Of a stretch of 64,000 nt of DNA, positions 43,402 to 52,113 are shown piece after piece (the first letter of the stretch is position 1; every line of letters begins with the position of its first letter). The notes under the pieces are model-generated. The model did not search any database. It worked only from the letters and a program-made list of their open reading frames with translations, and was not told the DNA's origin. Position numbers and translations under genes: made by a program. Source of the DNA: Pseudotabrizicola sp. (lineage in GTDB: Bacteria > Pseudomonadota > Alphaproteobacteria > Rhodobacterales > Rhodobacteraceae); NCBI RefSeq assembly GCF_030684215.1, contig NZ_JAUXOV010000024.1, positions 1 to 64,000 on the forward strand, given 5' to 3'.

Positions 43402-44679
43402 ATGACCCTGTTTTTGGAAAACGCCCGCATCATCGACCCCGAGGGCGATACCGTCACCACCGGCAATGTGATCCTGCACGCAGGCCAGATCGCCGCCATC
43501 GGCGCGGCATCTGCCCCCAAAGGCGCGCAGGTCATCGACTGTGGCGGCGCCTGCCTTGCGCCGGGCATCATCGACTGGGGCGTGAAGATCGGCGAACCCG
43601 GCGAGCGGCACAAGGAATCTTTCCGCTCTGCCGGGCTGGCGGCGGCCGCAGGCGGAGTCACCACGATGATCGCCCGGCCCGACACCACCCCCGCCATCGA
43701 CACGCCAGAGGTGCTGGAATTCGTGACACGTCGCGCAGCGGAAGCGTCAGCCGTCCGTATCCGCCACATGGCCGCGCTGACCAAGGGTCGCGACGGACGC
43801 GAGATGACCGAGATCGGCTTTTTGCTGGATGCAGGTGCCATCGCCTTTACGGATGCCACCCGCGTCACCACCGACCCAAAGGTGCTGTCGCGCGCGCTGA
43901 CCTATGCCCGCAGCCTTGGCGCGCTGGTGATCGGCCATCCGCAGGAACCGGGGCTTTCACTGGGCGCCGCCGCCACCAGCGGCAAGTTTGCGTCTCTGCG
44001 CGGCATCCCGGCAGTGCATCCGATGGCCGAACGCATCGGGCTGGACCGCGACCTTGGCCTGATCGAGATGACCAGTGCGCGCTATCACGCCGACCAGATC
44101 ACCACCGCCCGCAGCCTGCCTGCGCTGGAACGCGCCAAGGCCAACGGGCTGGACGTGACGGCAGGCGTCTCGATCCACCACCTGACGCTTAACGAATTCG
44201 ACGTCGGCGATTACCGCACCTTCTTCAAGCTGACGCCGCCTTTGCGGTCCGAAGATGACCGACTTGCGATGATCGACGCGGTGGCCTCGGGCCTGATCGA
44301 CGTGATCGGCAGCTTTCACACGCCCGCAGATGAAGAATCCAAACGCCTGCCATTTGAGGATGCCGCAAGCGGTGCGGTGGGTCTGCAAACCCTGCTGCCC
44401 GCCGCGCTGCGCCTGTGGCACGCGGGCCAGCTGACCCTGCCGCAACTGTTCCGCGCTCTGGCGCTGAACCCCGCCCGCCGCCTTGGGCTGCCGCAGGGCC
44501 GCATGGCCGAGGGCGCACCCGCCGATCTAGTGCTATTCAACCCCGACACGCCCTTTGTGCTGGACCGTTTCGCGCTGGCATCAAAGTCAAAGAACACCCC
44601 CTTTGACGGCACCCGGATGGAGGGTAAGGTTCTGGCCAGTTTTGTCGATGGCCGACAGGTTTACGGAGCCGCATCCTAA
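43402..44679 (+). CDS. Dihydroorotase-like protein lacking metal ligands (PyrC'-type)
   Basis: The 425-residue amidohydrolase-fold protein aligns along its length with dihydroorotase, but active-site residues are lost. The metal motif that normally reads DxHxHxR is D58-W-G-V-K62-I-G, so both His are gone. The catalytic Asp of the DHAPH motif is Phe305 in IGSFHTPAD. The structural His in IGHP and SIHHL are kept. It is therefore probably inactive and structural, as PyrC' is for aspartate carbamoyltransferase in Pseudomonas. ATG 43402 with AAAGG is preferred to ATG 43372, which would add 10 residues. An active pyrC should exist elsewhere. Confidence 0.85.
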   Translation: MTLFLENARIIDPEGDTVTTGNVILHAGQIAAIGAASAPKGAQVIDCGGACLAPGIIDWGVKIGEPGERHKESFRSAGLAAAAGGVTTMIARPDTTPAIDTPEVLEFVTRRAAEASAVRIRHMAALTKGRDGREMTEIGFLLDAGAIAFTDATRVTTDPKVLSRALTYARSLGALVIGHPQEPGLSLGAAATSGKFASLRGIPAVHPMAERIGLDRDLGLIEMTSARYHADQITTARSLPALERAKANGLDVTAGVSIHHLTLNEFDVGDYRTFFKLTPPLRSEDDRLAMIDAVASGLIDVIGSFHTPADEESKRLPFEDAASGAVGLQTLLPAALRLWHAGQLTLPQLFRALALNPARRLGLPQGRMAEGAPADLVLFNPDTPFVLDRFALASKSKNTPFDGTRMEGKVLASFVDGRQVYGAAS

Positions 44680-45285
44680 ATGCCCGATTTCTCCTCCGCC
44701 CCGATGCTGTTGTTGCTGACCGCAGCCCTTTCTTATCTGCTGGGATCGATTCCCTTTGGCATCGTGATCACCCGCGCGCTTGGCTTGGGTGATCTGCGCA
44801 AAATCGGCTCGGGCAATATCGGAGCCACCAATGTGCTGCGCACCGGAAACAAACCCGCAGCCCTTGCGACCCTGTTGCTGGATGCGGGAAAAGGCGGCAT
44901 CGCCGTCCTGTTCGCCCGGGCACTGGTCGGGCCGGACGCCGCGCAGGTGGCAGGGCTGTTTTCCTTTCTGGGCCACCTGTTCCCGGTCTGGCTGGGGTTC
45001 AAAGGCGGCAAGGGCGTGGCCACCTTCCTTGGCACGCTGATCGCGCTGGCGTGGCCCGTGGGCGTTGCAGCCTGCGCCACATGGGCCGTGACTGCCGCGA
45101 TCAGCCGGATCTCGTCGCTGTCGGCGCTGGTTGCTGCTGCCCTGACCCCAGTTTGGCTGGCGGTGCTGGGCTACCCGCAGATGACCCTGCTGGCCATCGC
45201 ACTAGGCGCGCTGATCTTTGCGCGCCACAGCACCAACATCGCCCGGTTGCGCACCGGCACCGAACCAAGGATCGGCCGCAAATGA
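44680..45285 (+). CDS. plsY: Glycerol-3-phosphate acyltransferase PlsY
   Basis: The 201-residue inner-membrane enzyme has five helices and the three PlsY motifs: SYLLGSIPFGIVI with IGSGNIGATNVLR, GHLFPVWLGFKGGKGVAT, and FARHSTNIARL. It acylates glycerol 3-phosphate from acyl-phosphate. Its ATG directly abuts the stop of the previous gene, making five genes from pyrB to plsY one transcription unit. Confidence 0.95.
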   Translation: MPDFSSAPMLLLLTAALSYLLGSIPFGIVITRALGLGDLRKIGSGNIGATNVLRTGNKPAALATLLLDAGKGGIAVLFARALVGPDAAQVAGLFSFLGHLFPVWLGFKGGKGVATFLGTLIALAWPVGVAACATWAVTAAISRISSLSALVAAALTPVWLAVLGYPQMTLLAIALGALIFARHSTNIARLRTGTEPRIGRK

Positions 45286-45408
45286 CGCGGCCTGCGCCCA
45301 GCGGCGATCCGCTGCACCAGAGTTGATCCGATAGAGCGGCTTGCGCCGCAGGTTTTTTATCTCGTCGCGCGGGCTGCGCCGCGTCTCCTCAGTTGTGCGC
45401 TCCGCGCG

Positions 45409-45459
45409 GGAGTTTTTGGCAAGCAGCAAATTTGCGCATTGCTGCTTGAGAAATACTCC
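45409..45459. repeat. Intact dispersed palindromic repeat between plsY and gshA
   Basis: Arms at 45409-45429 and 45439-45459 are inverted copies (17 of 21 positions) around a 9-base spacer. The right arm reads on the minus strand GGAGTATTTCTCAAGCAGCA. A run of ten G (45460-45469) and a 7-bp G/C hairpin (45480-45498) follow next to the gshA stop. It probably marks the shared end of two convergent units. Confidence 0.7.
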
Positions 45460-45479
45460 GGGGGGGGGGCGCACAGCGC

Positions 45480-45498
45480 GGGGGGGCAGCGCCCCCCC
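45480..45498. terminator. G7/C7 hairpin at the end of gshA
   Basis: Seven G (45480-45486) and seven C (45492-45498) pair around CAGCG, directly beside the gshA stop codon. A similar arrangement follows the other copies of the dispersed repeat. The homopolymer runs may also be sequencing-sensitive. Confidence 0.45.
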
Positions 45499-46845
45499 TC
45501 AGAGGCTGGTCGCCTGATAGATCGGGGTCAGAGAATGCTGCCAGTCAGTCTGATACAGGCGCAGCAGCCGGTCGGCTTGAACTTCTTTGGTGGCGAGGGC
45601 GGTGTGAAGCGGGGCCAGATAGGTTTCTTCGCCCAAGCCCCGCGCCTTCAGGCCCGCTTGGGCAAGATCGACCGCTGCGTTTGCCAGGCTTTCCAGCCGG
45701 ACGCCGTTTGCTGCGCCCTTCAGCGCCGAGACCGAGGCGGCGACCCGCAGCGCCTCGCGTGTTTCCGTGTCGAGGCCCTTGACCAGATCCCAGGCGGCGT
45801 CCAGCGCACTGTTGTCATACATCAGCCCGACCCAGAAAGCGGGCAGAGCGTTGATATGGGCCTCGTCGCCGCAATCGGCCCCGCGCATCTCAATGTACTT
45901 CTTGACGCGCGCTTCGGGGAAGACGGTCGTCATATGGTCAGCCCAGTCGGACAGGGTAGGCTTTTCTCCCGGCAGCGCAGGGAGTTCGCCGCGCAGGAAA
46001 TCGCGGAAAGACTGGCCCAAAGCGTTGATATAGCTGCCGTCGCGATAGACAAAATACATCGGCACATCCAGCACCCAGTCGACATAGGCCTGAAAACCGA
46101 AGCCTTCCTGAAAGGCAAAGGGCAGCATTCCGGTGCGGCTGTCATCCAGCCCGCGCCAGATCCGGCTGCGCCAAGAGCGGTGGCCGTTCGGCTTGCCATC
46201 AAAGAACGGACTGGAAGCGAAAAGGGCCGTTGCCACAGGTTGCAACGCTATCGCCACCCGCAGTTTTTTCACCATATCGGCCTCGGACGCGTAGTCGAGG
46301 TTCACTTGCACGGTAGAGGTGCGATACATCATCTGGGTGCCATGGGTGCCCACGCGGCCCATGTAATCGGTCATCAGCCGATAGCGCCCCTTTGGCATCA
46401 CCGGCATCTGTTCGTGGCGCCATTCGGGCGCAGCCCCGATCCCCATGAATCGCACGCCCATTGGGTCGGCAATGACGGCAACTTCGTCAAGGTGATTGCG
46501 AAGTTCCGCCGCAGTCTCGTGCATGTTGGTCATCATCGCGCCGGACAATTCAAACTGCCCGCCGGGTTCAAGGCTGATATTCGCGCCATTGCGTTGCAGG
46601 CCGATCACATTGCCGCCTTCGCGCACGGGTTTCCAGCCAAAGCGCGTCTCCAGCCCCGCAAACAGGGCCGAGATCGACCGGTCGCCCGCGTAGGGCAGCG
46701 GCGCGTGGCTGTCGGTCAACCAGCCGAACTTTTCATGCTCGGTGCCGATGCTCCAGTCGGTCTTGGGCTTGCAACCAGACTCCATCAGCCCCGCCAACTG
46801 GTCAAAACTCTCGATCACACCGCCGCCGGATTGTGGAATGGACAT
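45499..46845 (-). CDS. gshA: Glutamate-cysteine ligase (GCS2-type)
   Basis: The 448-residue enzyme makes gamma-glutamylcysteine, the first step of glutathione synthesis. It has the GCS2-family features SIGTEHEKFGW near the N-terminus, GANISLEPGGQFELSGA, MYRTSTVQVNLDY and KYIEMRGADCG. This is the plant/alphaproteobacterial class. ATG 46845 starts the conserved chain; the open upstream frame is not supported. It is the last gene after rsmE and a small membrane protein. Confidence 0.93.
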   Translation of the reverse strand: MSIPQSGGGVIESFDQLAGLMESGCKPKTDWSIGTEHEKFGWLTDSHAPLPYAGDRSISALFAGLETRFGWKPVREGGNVIGLQRNGANISLEPGGQFELSGAMMTNMHETAAELRNHLDEVAVIADPMGVRFMGIGAAPEWRHEQMPVMPKGRYRLMTDYMGRVGTHGTQMMYRTSTVQVNLDYASEADMVKKLRVAIALQPVATALFASSPFFDGKPNGHRSWRSRIWRGLDDSRTGMLPFAFQEGFGFQAYVDWVLDVPMYFVYRDGSYINALGQSFRDFLRGELPALPGEKPTLSDWADHMTTVFPEARVKKYIEMRGADCGDEAHINALPAFWVGLMYDNSALDAAWDLVKGLDTETREALRVAASVSALKGAANGVRLESLANAAVDLAQAGLKARGLGEETYLAPLHTALATKEVQADRLLRLYQTDWQHSLTPIYQATSL

Positions 46846-46959
46846 GGACTTCAGGCTCCGGCTGGGATCAGGGTTTTGCGGGTTACAGGTGTCTTGCGCC
46901 GCGCGGCAAGTCAAGACGGCGCGACGCACCACAGGCGACATATCACAAAAGCGTATCGG

Positions 46960-47508
46960 TTATTCGGTCGCCATGACCGACCCATGCCCACGGCGGCGCC
47001 AGACCAGACGGTTCTCACCGCCCGCAATCACAGCACGGCTGTCCGCTCCGGCTGGCGGCTCAAGCGCGGTGACCAGATCGGCGCTGGACATGCCGGGCAA
47101 AGCGGAAAAGGCATCAAACAACGCCTCTGAGCCCGCCGCCTCGACCGGGATCAGCAGGGTTTGCCCGTCAGCTTGCTTAAGCCGCCACAGCCGCCGCCCA
47201 CGCATCCCGATCAGGCGCAATTCGATAAGGTCGCGGAGCGACACGAAGCCGCCAACCTGCGGACCCATATAGGCGACTTGCCCTTCATCGACCTGCACCA
47301 CGCCTGGCGCATCGCCCGGCGTGGCAAAGCGCAAGCGCCGCCATGCCAGCACCGCAAGCGCCACGCCCGCCAGACTGATACCCACGCCCAATGGCACCAG
47401 AAGATAGCCCCCCAGACGGATCAGCCACAGTCCAAGCATCAACACCAGACCGCCCAGGCCAACCTCGCGCCAGCGCCACAGCGCCGCTTGCGCCTCGGGG
47501 CGGATCAT
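46960..47508 (-). CDS. Unknown membrane protein between rsmE and gshA
   Basis: The 182-residue protein has two membrane helices (about 18-60) and a C-terminal soluble region with PH-like beta pattern (GVVQVDEGQVAYMGPQVGG...LRLI). It overlaps rsmE by four bases, so it is co-translated. The gshA start is 114 bases further. No family function is recognised. Confidence 0.7.
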   Translation of the reverse strand: MIRPEAQAALWRWREVGLGGLVLMLGLWLIRLGGYLLVPLGVGISLAGVALAVLAWRRLRFATPGDAPGVVQVDEGQVAYMGPQVGGFVSLRDLIELRLIGMRGRRLWRLKQADGQTLLIPVEAAGSEALFDAFSALPGMSSADLVTALEPPAGADSRAVIAGGENRLVWRRRGHGSVMATE

Positions 47509-48233
47509 CGCCAATCCCCCACCGCCGCCTGCCACAGAACCAGCGCCGCCACCGCTGCCGTTTCCGCGCGCAAGATGCGCGGGCCAAGGCTGATCGGGCG
47601 AACAAAGGGCAAAGCCCGAAGCTGCGTTTTTTCAGCGTCTGAAAATCCACCCTCCGGGCCGATCAGAATGGCCGAAGGCGTCCCCGCATCAATGATCCCC
47701 GTCAGGGTGGAAGATCGGCCCGCAAGCGCCTCATCCGCCCAAAGCAGCACGCGCCCCTCGGGCCAGTCTGCCAGCCGCCGGTCAAGAGGCTGCACATCAT
47801 CCACCCTTGGCACAAAGGTTGCGCCGCATTGCTCGGCAGCTTCGATGGCATGGGCAAACTGCTTGTCCTGCCGCCAGCGCTCCGACTGGGTAAAGCGTGT
47901 TGTCACCGGCAAAAGCCGCGCCACGCCCAGTTCAACCGCTTTTTCAACGATGAAATTCGTGCGCTCTTTCCTGATCGGTGAAAACAACAGCCACAGATCG
48001 GGCGGCAAGGCCAAGGGCCGGGTCTGCGTTTCGCAGACAAGAACCCCACGCCGCTTGCCCACATCCGCCACCCGCGCAAGCCACTCGCCATCCACCCCAT
48101 TGAACAGCGCAACCGCCGTCCCTACGGCCAGACGCATCACCGCAAACAGATAGGTTGCCTGCTCGGGGCCGACCGCCACGGCTTGCCCCGCGCCCAAGGG
48201 CTGTTCTACATAGAGTCTTACCTTAGCATCCAT
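47505..48233 (-). CDS. rsmE: 16S rRNA (uracil1498-N3)-methyltransferase RsmE
   Basis: The 242-residue enzyme has an N-terminal PUA-like domain and a SPOUT methyltransferase domain. Motifs include RKERTNFIVEKAVELGVARLLPV, ILIGPEGGFSDAE and SLGPRILRAETA. It methylates N3 of U1498 in 16S rRNA. ATG 48233 is chosen; the start codon of the divergent ubiA is only 12 bases away. Confidence 0.94.
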   Translation of the reverse strand: MDAKVRLYVEQPLGAGQAVAVGPEQATYLFAVMRLAVGTAVALFNGVDGEWLARVADVGKRRGVLVCETQTRPLALPPDLWLLFSPIRKERTNFIVEKAVELGVARLLPVTTRFTQSERWRQDKQFAHAIEAAEQCGATFVPRVDDVQPLDRRLADWPEGRVLLWADEALAGRSSTLTGIIDAGTPSAILIGPEGGFSDAEKTQLRALPFVRPISLGPRILRAETAAVAALVLWQAAVGDWR

Positions 48234-48245
48234 AGGCATCAAGCT

Positions 48246-49226
48246 ATGACCCAAATCCCGGAAACGCCAGAGGCCGCGATCAAGGTTGCGCAAAGCGCTG
48301 TGGCGGATGCGGCAAAGAACAATTGGGTCGACAGGATCGCACCCGCGCCCACCCGGCCCTATCTGCGACTCAGCCGGGCCGACCGGCCGATTGGCACGTG
48401 GTTGCTGCTGATCCCTTGCCTGTGGGGGATTGCGCTGGCTGCGGCAGTCGACAGCTACCGGATGTGGGATCTGTGGCTAATGGGCAGTTGTGCGGCGGGC
48501 GCCTTTCTGATGCGAGGGGCGGGCTGCACATGGAACGACATCACCGACCGCGAATTTGATGCGCAGGTCACACGCACAAGGTCGCGGCCGATTCCCTCTG
48601 GTCAGGTATCTGTGCGGCAGGCTGTCATCTGGATGGGGGTGCAGGCACTTTTGGCGGCGGTGATCCTGTTCAGCTATAACGGGCTGGCCGTGCGGCTTGG
48701 CGTGGCCTCTTTGGTGCTGGTGGCGATCTATCCTTTTGCCAAACGCTTTACCTGGTGGCCGCAGGTTTTTCTGGGGCTGGCCTTCAACTGGGGCGTGATT
48801 CTGGCCTGGGCGGCCCATGCGGGAACAGTGCCCCCCGCGGCGCTGGCGCTTTACGCCTCGGGCATCACCTGGACCCTGTTTTACGATACGATCTATGCGC
48901 ATCAGGACCGTGAGGATGACGCGCTGATCGGTGTCAAATCCACCGCGCGGCTCTTTGGCACGCATACCGGGTGGTGGCTGAAGCTGTTCTTACTGGCCAC
49001 GGTGGCTTTGATGGCGCTGGCCGTGATGATGGCACTGCTGCCCGCGCGCGATCCGCTGCAACTGACGGTAGCACTTGCCGGGGTCTGGGCCTTTGGCTGG
49101 CACATGGTACGGCAGATGGCACGGCTGAATGTGGATGACCCGGCCTCTTGCCTCGCCGAATTTAGGGCAAACCGCGATGCCGGGCTGATTGCTGCGCTGT
49201 TTCTTGCCGCCGCTGCATGGCTGTGA
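48246..49226 (+). CDS. ubiA: 4-Hydroxybenzoate polyprenyltransferase UbiA
   Basis: The 326-residue membrane enzyme has about eight helices and the prenyl-diphosphate motifs GCTWNDITDREFDAQVTRT and YAHQDREDDALIGVKSTA. It attaches the polyprenyl tail of ubiquinone. ATG 48246 begins a 40-residue hydrophilic N-terminus. Promoter elements must lie within the rsmE coding region because the two genes are almost touching. Confidence 0.95.
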   Translation: MTQIPETPEAAIKVAQSAVADAAKNNWVDRIAPAPTRPYLRLSRADRPIGTWLLLIPCLWGIALAAAVDSYRMWDLWLMGSCAAGAFLMRGAGCTWNDITDREFDAQVTRTRSRPIPSGQVSVRQAVIWMGVQALLAAVILFSYNGLAVRLGVASLVLVAIYPFAKRFTWWPQVFLGLAFNWGVILAWAAHAGTVPPAALALYASGITWTLFYDTIYAHQDREDDALIGVKSTARLFGTHTGWWLKLFLLATVALMALAVMMALLPARDPLQLTVALAGVWAFGWHMVRQMARLNVDDPASCLAEFRANRDAGLIAALFLAAAAWL

Positions 49227-49332
49227 TTGATCCCCGGCCTTTGGGCTTTTAAGACACGGCATGGCCCGACGCTAAATGTCGGCCTGATTCCAAGCCCTGC
49301 CCTGTGTCGGCGGGCCCAGACGGGAATATGAC

Positions 49333-51399
49333 TTGCCCAAGCGCCTGCTTCACGCCACCTCCGGGTTTGTAACCAACACCCGTGCCCGGCTTCGCGGTGG
49401 CGAGCTGCCGCATAGCCTTATCGCGCTTGCTGCCGTGTCTGGCGCAGGCGTAGTGGCCGCATTGGCCGCATGGGCCTCTGCCGTGGTGATCGAACAGCGG
49501 TCCGAGCAGGCGGTCACCTCCCGTTTGCTGGACGCCGGGATCACTTGGGCCACGCCACAGGCTGACGGGTTGCAACTGCACCTTATCGGCACCGCCCCGA
49601 ATGAGGCCGCGCGCTTTCGCGCTGTCAATCTGGCCGGGTCGGTCATTGACGCCTCGCGCGTGCGCGACATGCTGGAGGTTACCCCGGTCAAGGCGATTGA
49701 GGCCCCGAAGTTCTCGGTCGAGATGTTGCGCAACGATGATGGTATCCAGCTGATCGGTCTGCTTCCAACCAGCGATTCGGCCGAAGCCCTGCTGGCCGAG
49801 GCGCAATCCCTGCGCACCGATGGTGCAATTTCCGATATGCTGGAAACCGCCGATTACCCCGCGCCAGAGGGCTGGGACGATGCCTTTGCCTTTGGAATGC
49901 AGGCCATAAAGCGCCTGCCACGGTCCAAGGTGTCAATCTCGGCTGGGCGGGTCGAAATCACCGCCATCGCAACCAGCGCCGAAGAACAGCGCCGCCTGAT
50001 GAACGAATTGAACGCCGCCAAACCTGCCGCGTTGCAGGTCGCCATCGACATTTCGGCCCCGCGCCCGGTTCTGACCCCGTTTACTCTGCGCTTTGTGCTG
50101 GACGGCAGCGGTGCGCGCTTTGATGCCTGTTCTGCCGATACCGACCGTGCCCGCACCCGCATTATTGCCGCCGGGGCCGCCGCCGGGGTAGCGGGCCGCC
50201 CCAGTTGCACGGTTGGCCTTGGCGTGCCGACACCAAGCTGGGGTGATGCAGTCGCCACCGGGATCACCGCCATGGCATCACTTGGTGCCGGGACCATCAC
50301 CTTTTCCGACGCAGACGTCTCGCTCGTGGCCGCCGACACGGTGTCGCAATCCGATTTTGACCGTATCGTGGGCGAGTTGGATACGGCCCTGCCCGATGTC
50401 TTTTCGCTGACCGCAACGCTGGAGCGGAAATCCACCTCTGCGCTTGGCCCGGCCGAGTTTACCGCCACCTTGGCCGCAGATGGCCGGGTCGAATTGCGGG
50501 GCCGGGTCACGGACGAGCTTTTGCGTGAAGCCGCCTCCAGTTACGCGAAAGCCCGTTTCGGTGTCGGCAATGTCTATACCGCCACCCGGATTGATGATGA
50601 CCTGCCCGATGGCTGGCCCGTTCGGGTGCTGGCCGGGCTGGAAGTCCTGAGCGAACTGACCGAAGGAAAGCTTCTTGTCCGCTCTGATACCGTTGAAATC
50701 GAAGGCGTTACGGGCTCGCAAATCGCGCGCAGCCGCATTTCGCAAGTGCTGTCCGACAAACTGGGTCAGGGTCAGACCTTTAAGGTTTCCGTCCGCTACG
50801 ACGAAAAGCTTGACCCGCTTGCCGCGCTGCCCACGCCACAGGAATGCGCGGCCGGGGTCAGCGCGGTGCTGACAACGCGTAAAATCACTTTCCCGCCCGG
50901 CTCTGCCGAAATCGATGGCCAGACTGCCGGAATCATGGATGCCTTGGCCGAGGTGCTGGAAGATTGCCCATCCGTGCGGATGGAAATTGCAGGCTATACC
51001 GACAGCCAAGGGTCAGACAGCGGCAATCGCGCGCTGAGTCAGGCCCGCGCCGATGCAGTTCTGTTGGCACTGCAAGGGCGCGGTGTTACGATCGAGGCAC
51101 TGAAGGCCACCGGCTACGGCGAGGCAAACCCGATTGCAGACAATGCCACCGAAGCGGGCCGTGAGGCCAATCGCCGCATCGAATTTGTGCTTCTGGATCA
51201 GCCCCAACGCGCTGCGGTCCTGACCGATACTGCCGAGTCTGACTCTTCGGGCAATCAGGCCACAGAGTCGCAAAGCTCTGCACAGATCAACGCCACAGAA
51301 GATTCAGCCACGCTGGACTTCACTGACGATGACAGCCCCTCCGTTGCCCCGGCAGAAAAGACCGCCCGCCCCCTTGCGCGACCGGCGCGTGGCGGCTAG
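49333..51399 (+). CDS. OmpA-family envelope protein with BON-like repeats
   Basis: The 688-residue protein has an N-terminal membrane helix (about 28-48), a long periplasmic region with BON-like repeats (LHLIGTAPNEAARF, IQLIGLLPTSDSAEALL, VELRGRVTDELL), and an OmpA peptidoglycan-binding domain near 525-640 (IAGYTDSQGSDSGNRALSQARADAV and ANRRIEFVL). A low-complexity acidic tail follows. It probably ties the inner membrane to peptidoglycan. The only in-frame start that keeps the helix is TTG 49333, with a weak GGGA site; an ATG at 49328 is out of frame. Confidence 0.85.
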   Translation: MPKRLLHATSGFVTNTRARLRGGELPHSLIALAAVSGAGVVAALAAWASAVVIEQRSEQAVTSRLLDAGITWATPQADGLQLHLIGTAPNEAARFRAVNLAGSVIDASRVRDMLEVTPVKAIEAPKFSVEMLRNDDGIQLIGLLPTSDSAEALLAEAQSLRTDGAISDMLETADYPAPEGWDDAFAFGMQAIKRLPRSKVSISAGRVEITAIATSAEEQRRLMNELNAAKPAALQVAIDISAPRPVLTPFTLRFVLDGSGARFDACSADTDRARTRIIAAGAAAGVAGRPSCTVGLGVPTPSWGDAVATGITAMASLGAGTITFSDADVSLVAADTVSQSDFDRIVGELDTALPDVFSLTATLERKSTSALGPAEFTATLAADGRVELRGRVTDELLREAASSYAKARFGVGNVYTATRIDDDLPDGWPVRVLAGLEVLSELTEGKLLVRSDTVEIEGVTGSQIARSRISQVLSDKLGQGQTFKVSVRYDEKLDPLAALPTPQECAAGVSAVLTTRKITFPPGSAEIDGQTAGIMDALAEVLEDCPSVRMEIAGYTDSQGSDSGNRALSQARADAVLLALQGRGVTIEALKATGYGEANPIADNATEAGREANRRIEFVLLDQPQRAAVLTDTAESDSSGNQATESQSSAQINATEDSATLDFTDDDSPSVAPAEKTARPLARPARGG

Positions 51400-51443
51400 G
51401 CCATGACAAACGTCTGAGCAATGGCCCCTGTGAACCGGATCGA

Positions 51444-51773
51444 ATGAACCGCACCGAATTCATCATCGTCACCGCAATCATCTTGATGGCAGCTTTTGCC
51501 TTGGGGTGGTTTTCGCACTGGCTCATGCACCGCTTTGCCCGCGTCGCCGGGGGCGATATGGCCGAGATGGATAGCTTGTCCACCATGCTGCACGATGCAG
51601 AAGAAACCCGCGATCAGGCGATTATCTATCTGGAACAGCGCGAGGCGGAACTGATGAACCAGATCGCCCAGACCGAAGCCGAATTGCGCGCCGCCATGGG
51701 TGGCCTGCGCGATGCAAGGCACGAGGCCGAGGAAATGCGCGCCTACATTGAACGGATGCACGCCAACTCCTGA
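51444..51773 (+). CDS. Small membrane-anchored coiled-coil protein
   Basis: The 109-residue protein has one N-terminal helix (about 5-27, ILMAAFALGWFSHWLMHRF) and then a continuous heptad-like coiled coil rich in Ala, Glu and Gln (about 45-105). It is 44 bases after the OmpA-like gene, so the two may act together in envelope structure. Family unknown. Confidence 0.72.
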   Translation: MNRTEFIIVTAIILMAAFALGWFSHWLMHRFARVAGGDMAEMDSLSTMLHDAEETRDQAIIYLEQREAELMNQIAQTEAELRAAMGGLRDARHEAEEMRAYIERMHANS

Positions 51774-51852
51774 TCGGTTTTCCATACCCGTCAACCGCTT
51801 GCCCTTGGGTCAATTCGCTCCACACTCGACGCCGTCGCAGACGGAGCCCGAC

Positions 51853-52113
51853 ATGCGCGTTATCCTTGCCTCTTTTATCCTGACCGGCCTGATCGACCAA
51901 CGCCTGCTAGTCACTTTCGGCGGCCTGCCGGTCGATCAGATGAGGCCGTTTGTCGAGCAGATTGATTTCATTAGACTCGCGGCCTTTGACTCCGGGTCAC
52001 AACCCGCCAAGGCAGGCGTCCATCAACGGGCTGCCGGGGTCGGTCAACCCGTCCATCACATCGAAATGATGCCGCCCGGCATCAACGGTCCACGGACAGT
52101 TCCATTCCTCTGA
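51853..52113 (+). CDS. Doubtful small ORF overlapping the hydrolase gene end
   Basis: An 86-codon frame starts MRVILASFILTGL with a good GGAG six bases upstream. Its first 48 codons lie in otherwise empty sequence; the rest overlaps the end of the convergent alpha/beta hydrolase by 117 bases. The hydrophobic N-terminus and ribosome site are suggestive, but the C-terminal half reads like antisense. It may be a truncated remnant. Confidence 0.3.
   Translation: MRVILASFILTGLIDQRLLVTFGGLPVDQMRPFVEQIDFIRLAAFDSGSQPAKAGVHQRAAGVGQPVHHIEMMPPGINGPRTVPFL

Noticed and set aside
43402-44679. Plain annotation as active dihydroorotase pyrC
   Set aside because: The HxH metal ligands and catalytic Asp are replaced, so the usual activity is not supported despite overall similarity.
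45460-45498. Assembly error in the long G and C runs
   Set aside because: The runs recur in the same setting at 61336-61376, so they look like a genuine part of the repeat unit, although run lengths may be inexact.
45439-47130. 563-codon open frame on the plus strand
   Set aside because: It is antisense to gshA, which has clear GCS2 motifs. The opposite frame has none.
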